Shown: positions 43,972 to 48,045 of the stretch, piece after piece
Layout of the letters: every line of letters starts with the position of its first letter
Numbering within the stretch: position 1 is the stretch's first letter
From: an uncultured Clostridia bacterium
GTDB lineage: Bacteria; Bacillota; Clostridia; TANB77; CAG-508
Direction of reading: 5' to 3'
NCBI GenBank assembly: GCA_944393275.1
Contig: CALXZQ010000001.1
Location: forward strand, 1 to 48,045
DNA length: 48,045 bases
Position numbers and translations under genes: made by a program
The notes under the pieces: model-generated
The model's input: only the letters and a program-made list of their open reading frames with translations
The model's database searches: none
Told to the model about the DNA's origin: nothing

Positions 43972-44784
43972 ATGGAAAACAAGGAAAGATTAGATAATTA
44001 CCTGGTTAGGAATGCAATATTTAGTAGCAGGCAGAAAGCAAAATATGCAGTGAATAATGGTAATGTATATGTAAATGGAAAACCTGAGACTAAGGTAAGT
44101 AAAATGATTGGAGTAGAAGATAAAGTAGAAATAAAAGGTCAGTTGCTTCCTTATGTAAGTAGAGGAGGGCTAAAGTTAGAAAAAGCCATAAACGAATTTA
44201 ATATCTTGCTAACCGGTAAAATTTGTATAGATATAGGAGCATCAACCGGAGGATTTACAGATTGCATGTTACAAAATGGTGCTAGTAAAGTATATGCTAT
44301 AGATGTAGGAACCAATCAATTAGATGATAAATTAAAGAATAATGAAAAAGTAATAAATATGGAACAAACTAATATAAAAGATGTTAAACAAGAAGATATA
44401 GGACAAGTAGATTTTATAGGTACGGATGTGTCATTTATATCAATAACACAAGTGTTACCTAAAATATATGAACTATTAAAAATTAAAGGTAAAGCAGTAA
44501 TCTTAATAAAACCACAATTTGAAGCAGGAGCACAAAGTTTAAATAAAAATGGAGTTGTGAAAGATGTAAAGGTACATAAAAATGTAATATTAAATATTGT
44601 ACTATTAGCCAATAAATTAGGTTTTAATATTCTAGATTTAGATTATTCTCCAATAAAAGGCCCAGCAGGAAATATTGAATATCTATTATATATGGAAAAA
44701 AATGAGAATAATTTTTTAGATAGTTTTGCTATAAAAAGTGCAATTGAAGATGTAACTACAAAAGCATTTAAAAATTTAAAATAA
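43972..44784 (+). CDS. tlyA: TlyA-family S4-domain rRNA methyltransferase
   Basis: The 270-residue protein has an N-terminal S4 RNA-binding domain (RLDNYLVRNAIFSSRQKAKYA, about residues 5-60) and a FtsJ-like methyltransferase domain with CIDIGASTGGFTDCML (SAM-binding) and DVSFISITQVLP, then IKPQFEAG. TlyA enzymes 2'-O-methylate rRNA; some are also called hemolysins on old evidence. I start at the ATG with GGAGG 6 bases upstream rather than an in-frame TTG. In relatives dxs commonly precedes and nadK/argR follow; here tlyA goes straight to recN. Confidence 0.93.
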   Translation: MENKERLDNYLVRNAIFSSRQKAKYAVNNGNVYVNGKPETKVSKMIGVEDKVEIKGQLLPYVSRGGLKLEKAINEFNILLTGKICIDIGASTGGFTDCMLQNGASKVYAIDVGTNQLDDKLKNNEKVINMEQTNIKDVKQEDIGQVDFIGTDVSFISITQVLPKIYELLKIKGKAVILIKPQFEAGAQSLNKNGVVKDVKVHKNVILNIVLLANKLGFNILDLDYSPIKGPAGNIEYLLYMEKNENNFLDSFAIKSAIEDVTTKAFKNLK

Positions 44785-44796
44785 AGGAGAATTACT

Positions 44797-46425
44797 ATGA
44801 TATCAACATTACATATAAAAAATATTGGAATAATAGATGATTTAACAATAGACTTAAATAGTGGATTAAATATACTAACAGGGGAAACCGGAGCAGGAAA
44901 AACACTAATTATAGATTCATTATCAATAATTGCAGGTGGAAGATTCTCAAAAGAAATGATAAGAAAAGGACAAAATCATTCTTTTGTAGAAATCGCAATG
45001 TATTTACCAAATGATGATATGTCTATAGATGGAAATGTAATTGTTTCAAGAGAAATATATGATAATGGTAGAAATCTATGTAAAATAAATGGTAGATTGG
45101 TAACAGTTACTGAACTAAAAAATTATATGAATTCCGTTTTAAATATACATGGACAATTAGATAATCAAAACTTATTAAATAATGAAATGCATATTAAATA
45201 TTTAGATAGTTTTGCAGGAGAGAAATTACAACAATTAAAAATGAAATATAGAGAATTGTTTACAAAATATAATATATTAAAAACAGAGTTAAAAAATAAT
45301 TATGGAGATGAAAAAGAAAAGCAGAGAAAATTAGATTTATTACAATATCAATTAAATGAGATAAATGAAGCAAATATTAAAGTAGGGGAAGATGAAGAAT
45401 TAGAAGAACAAAAGAGAATTATAAATAATTCAGAGAAGTTATCTAAAAGCTTAAATGAAGCAGATGTTAAAATTGGAGAAGAAGCATTAGATGCAATATC
45501 AATGGGAATAAAAAATTTAGAGAAGATTGAAAATATAAATGAAAGATATAGTAGTACATTAAATTCTTTAAAAAGTATTTATTATGATATGCAAGAAATT
45601 TCAAGAGATATAAATTCATATAAAGATGATGTAATATTTAATGAAGAAGATATTATAAAAATAGAAAATAGATTAGACCTAATATATTCATTAAAAAGGA
45701 AGTATGGAAATACATTAGAAGAAATATTAAAATATAAGAATGAGATTGAAAATGAAATAGATAAGATTCAAAATATAGATGAGCATAATAATAAATTAAA
45801 AGAAGAATTAGAGATAATAGAAAATTCAATGTTAGAGTTATGTAGCAAGATTAACATTATTAGAACTAAATATTCAAGAGAATTATCAGATAAAATTAAT
45901 AAAGAATTAGTAGATTTAGAAATGCCAAATGCTGTATTTTCTGTTAAGGTTAGTAAAATACAGGAAAAAGAATTCAACAAAAATGGATTAGATAATATAG
46001 AATTCATGATAACTACAAACATTGGAGAAGACATGAAACCTTTAACAAAAATAGCATCAGGAGGAGAAATGTCTAGAATAATGCTAGCCATAAAAACAAT
46101 ACTATCAAATGTAGATTATGTTTCTACATTAGTATTTGATGAAATTGACACAGGAATAAGTGGAAAAGCAGCAAAAGCAGTAGGAGAAAAACTAAAGAAA
46201 ATATCATCAAATCATCAAGTTATTGTAGTAACACATCAAGCAAGTATAGCAGCTAAAGGAGATTATAACTATTATATATATAAAGAAACAGAAAATAATA
46301 AAACAACTACTAGAATTAAATTATTAAATAATGAAGAAACAATAAGAGAGATTGCAAGGATATCTACAGGAAATATCACAGAAATATCATTAAAACATGC
46401 GATGGAATTAAGAGAAGCTATATAA
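44797..46425 (+). CDS. recN: DNA repair ATPase RecN
   Basis: The 542-residue SMC-like protein has Walker A GETGAGKT near the N-terminus, a long coiled coil in the middle (about 150-350), and the C-terminal signature ASGGEMSRIMLAIK with Walker B VFDEIDTGISG, all typical of RecN. It gathers DNA double-strand-break ends for recombination. It follows tlyA by 12 bases with an AAGGAGA site, so they are co-transcribed. Length is normal for the family. Confidence 0.97.
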   Translation: MISTLHIKNIGIIDDLTIDLNSGLNILTGETGAGKTLIIDSLSIIAGGRFSKEMIRKGQNHSFVEIAMYLPNDDMSIDGNVIVSREIYDNGRNLCKINGRLVTVTELKNYMNSVLNIHGQLDNQNLLNNEMHIKYLDSFAGEKLQQLKMKYRELFTKYNILKTELKNNYGDEKEKQRKLDLLQYQLNEINEANIKVGEDEELEEQKRIINNSEKLSKSLNEADVKIGEEALDAISMGIKNLEKIENINERYSSTLNSLKSIYYDMQEISRDINSYKDDVIFNEEDIIKIENRLDLIYSLKRKYGNTLEEILKYKNEIENEIDKIQNIDEHNNKLKEELEIIENSMLELCSKINIIRTKYSRELSDKINKELVDLEMPNAVFSVKVSKIQEKEFNKNGLDNIEFMITTNIGEDMKPLTKIASGGEMSRIMLAIKTILSNVDYVSTLVFDEIDTGISGKAAKAVGEKLKKISSNHQVIVVTHQASIAAKGDYNYYIYKETENNKTTTRIKLLNNEETIREIARISTGNITEISLKHAMELREAI

Positions 46426-46488
46426 TAAAGGTTTACAATATTGAAAAACTGATATATAATAGTGCCATTAAAAAAGGAGTGATATATT

Positions 46489-48045
46489 ATGCAAGAAAAT
46501 AATGTAAACCTAAATGAAGAAGAATTAGAAATAAACCATTTAATGAAAATAAGAAGAGAAAAATTAGATGAATTACGAAAACAAAATAAAGATCCTTATG
46601 AAATAACCAAATATGATAGAACTCAAACAGCAGGAGAAATAAAAAGCAATTATGAAAAATATGAAGGAAAGGATGTATCTATAGCAGGGAGAATTATAGC
46701 AAAAAGAATAATGGGTAAAGCCTCTTTTTGTACTATACAAGATAGTGATGGAAGAATTCAAAGTTATGTAAGTATAAATGACTTAGGAGAAGAAGAATAT
46801 AAAGAATTTAAAACTTGGGATATAGGAGATATTATAGGAATAAAGGGATTTGTATTTAAAACAAAGACAGAAGAAATATCTGTTCATGCTAAAGAAGTGA
46901 TACTTCTTTCAAAATCTTTAAGACCATTACCAGAAAAATTCCATGGACTAAAAGATACAGACCTAAGATATAGACAAAGATATGTAGACTTAATAATGAA
47001 TCCAGAAGTTAAAGATACTTTCATTAAAAGAAGTCAAATAATAAATGAAATAAGAAGTATATTAAATGAAAAAGGATATTTAGAGGTTGAAACTCCTATA
47101 TTAAATACTATATCAGGTGGAGCTACAGCAAGACCATTTATAACTCACCATAATACATTAAATATAGATATGTATTTAAGAATAGCTACAGAATTAAATC
47201 TAAAAAGATTAATTGTAGGAGGATATGACAAAGTTTACGAAATTGGAAGAATATTTAGAAATGAAGGAATGGATATAAGACATAATCCTGAATTTACCTC
47301 AATTGAGTTTTATTCTGCATATCAGGATTTTAATGATATGATGGATTTGACAGAAGAAATTTTCCAAAGATGTGCTTTGAAAGTTTGTGGAAAAACTAAA
47401 ATCACATATCAAGGAACAGAAATAGAGCTAGGCGGAAAATGGAAAAAAATTAGTATGATAGACAGTATAAAAGAAGTTACAGGAGTAGACTTTAATGAAA
47501 TACAAACAGATGAAGAAGCAGTAGCTTTAGCTAAAGAAAGAAAAATTGAGATACCAACAGGAAAAGAAACAAGAGGAAATGTAATAAGCTTATTCTTTGA
47601 TGAATATGTTGAAGAAACACTTGTACAACCAACATTTATATATGAATATCCAATAGAAATCTCTCCTCTTGCTAAAAAATGTAAAAAAGATCCAAGATTA
47701 ACAGAAAGATTTGAAGTATTCATAGATGGTAGAGAATATGGAAATGCATTCTCAGAATTGAATGACCCTATAGACCAATATGAGAGATTTAAAGAAGAAA
47801 TCAGAGCGAGAGAAAATGGCGATGATGAAGCTGGAATGATGGATGAAGATTATGTAAATGCATTAGAGTATGGTCTTCCACCAACAGGAGGAGAAGGAAT
47901 AGGAATAGATAGATTAGTAATGTTACTTACAGACTCAGCATCAATAAGAGATGTATTATTGTTCCCAACAATGAAACCACTTGGAGTAACTGAAGTTACA
48001 AAGAGAGTGGAAAAAACAGCTGAAAATGATGTTGTAGAAGAAATA
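46489..48045 (+). CDS. lysS: Lysyl-tRNA synthetase, class II (3' end outside window)
   Basis: 519 codons are open to the end of the window with no stop. The anticodon-binding OB fold spans about residues 55-165 (VSIAGRIIAKRIMGKASFCTIQD). The class II core follows with motif 1 around RSQIINEIRSILNEKGYLEVETP, motif 2 RIFRNEGMDIRHNPEFTSIE, and motif 3 GIGIDRLVMLLTDS. The GREYGNAFSELNDP segment is typical of LysRS. The visible part already exceeds the usual 490-500 residues, so only a short tail should be missing. The start follows AAAAAGGAG. It lies 63 bases behind recN; no T-box is seen. Confidence 0.96.
   Translation, partial: MQENNVNLNEEELEINHLMKIRREKLDELRKQNKDPYEITKYDRTQTAGEIKSNYEKYEGKDVSIAGRIIAKRIMGKASFCTIQDSDGRIQSYVSINDLGEEEYKEFKTWDIGDIIGIKGFVFKTKTEEISVHAKEVILLSKSLRPLPEKFHGLKDTDLRYRQRYVDLIMNPEVKDTFIKRSQIINEIRSILNEKGYLEVETPILNTISGGATARPFITHHNTLNIDMYLRIATELNLKRLIVGGYDKVYEIGRIFRNEGMDIRHNPEFTSIEFYSAYQDFNDMMDLTEEIFQRCALKVCGKTKITYQGTEIELGGKWKKISMIDSIKEVTGVDFNEIQTDEEAVALAKERKIEIPTGKETRGNVISLFFDEYVEETLVQPTFIYEYPIEISPLAKKCKKDPRLTERFEVFIDGREYGNAFSELNDPIDQYERFKEEIRARENGDDEAGMMDEDYVNALEYGLPPTGGEGIGIDRLVMLLTDSASIRDVLLFPTMKPLGVTEVTKRVEKTAENDVVEEI

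Overview
The window is a stretch of very AT-rich bacterial chromosome. Gene content points to a spore-forming, probably gut-dwelling member of the Clostridia: PolC-type DNA polymerase, a T-box leader, ftsEX with PcsB-like hydrolases, an H-type small acid-soluble spore protein and a choloylglycine-hydrolase-family enzyme. I cannot name the species. Codon use is uniformly AT-biased except in three short, clearly GC-richer genes (about 6.4, 29.2 and 40.7-41.0 kb), which look acquired.

Layout. 1-5.4 kb: tRNA-Gly(TCC) with two terminators, then minus-strand genes: deoxyribosyltransferase-like protein, Ntn-hydrolase of the bile salt hydrolase/penicillin V acylase family, an unknown protein coupled to an HD hydrolase, a decayed DUF1653 fragment, a dUTPase lacking its last motif, and alanine racemase. 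5.5-10.2 kb: dapF, a GC-richer orphan gene, a MurE-like ligase and an acyl-CoA synthetase. 10.4-20.6 kb: a long plus-strand housekeeping operon pyrH-frr-ispA-uppS-cdsA-rseP-(PH-like protein)-polC-(DUF1294). dxr and ispG, common at this locus in relatives, are absent. 20.6-24.1 kb: a spacer with four DnaA-box-like sites, an AIM24 protein, and a T-box leader controlling an unknown frameshifted gene and glycyl-tRNA synthetase, then a second tRNA-Gly.

24.1-33 kb is accessory and partly decayed. Copies of the sequence flanking the 3' end of tRNA-Gly recur at about 25.5 and 27.0 kb, with a weaker echo at 30.4 kb. Between them lie a DUF3267 membrane protein, a DUF3781-like protein, small orphans, a frameshifted MazF/PemK toxin, a promoter-terminator unit that looks like a structured RNA, an ECF sigma/membrane-protein pair, a secreted SH3-like protein and a twice-frameshifted von Willebrand A protein. 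32.6-39.5 kb returns to core functions: histidine phosphatase, split transketolase, ftsE-ftsX with two tandem M23 hydrolases, and sspH. 39.7-43.8 kb holds a patatin-like lipase, a GC-richer orphan, a membrane-anchored Ig-like protein and debris ending at tRNA-Glu. 43.9 kb to the end: tlyA-recN, then lysS running off the window.

Much of the core content concerns the cell envelope: isoprenoid carrier (ispA, uppS), phospholipid (cdsA), wall precursors (alr, dapF, MurE-like), wall cleavage (ftsEX-M23) and membrane proteolysis (rseP). The most unusual parts are the candidate RNA near 26.8 kb, the DnaA-box cluster, the repeated tRNA-Gly flank and the T-box-controlled frameshifted gene.
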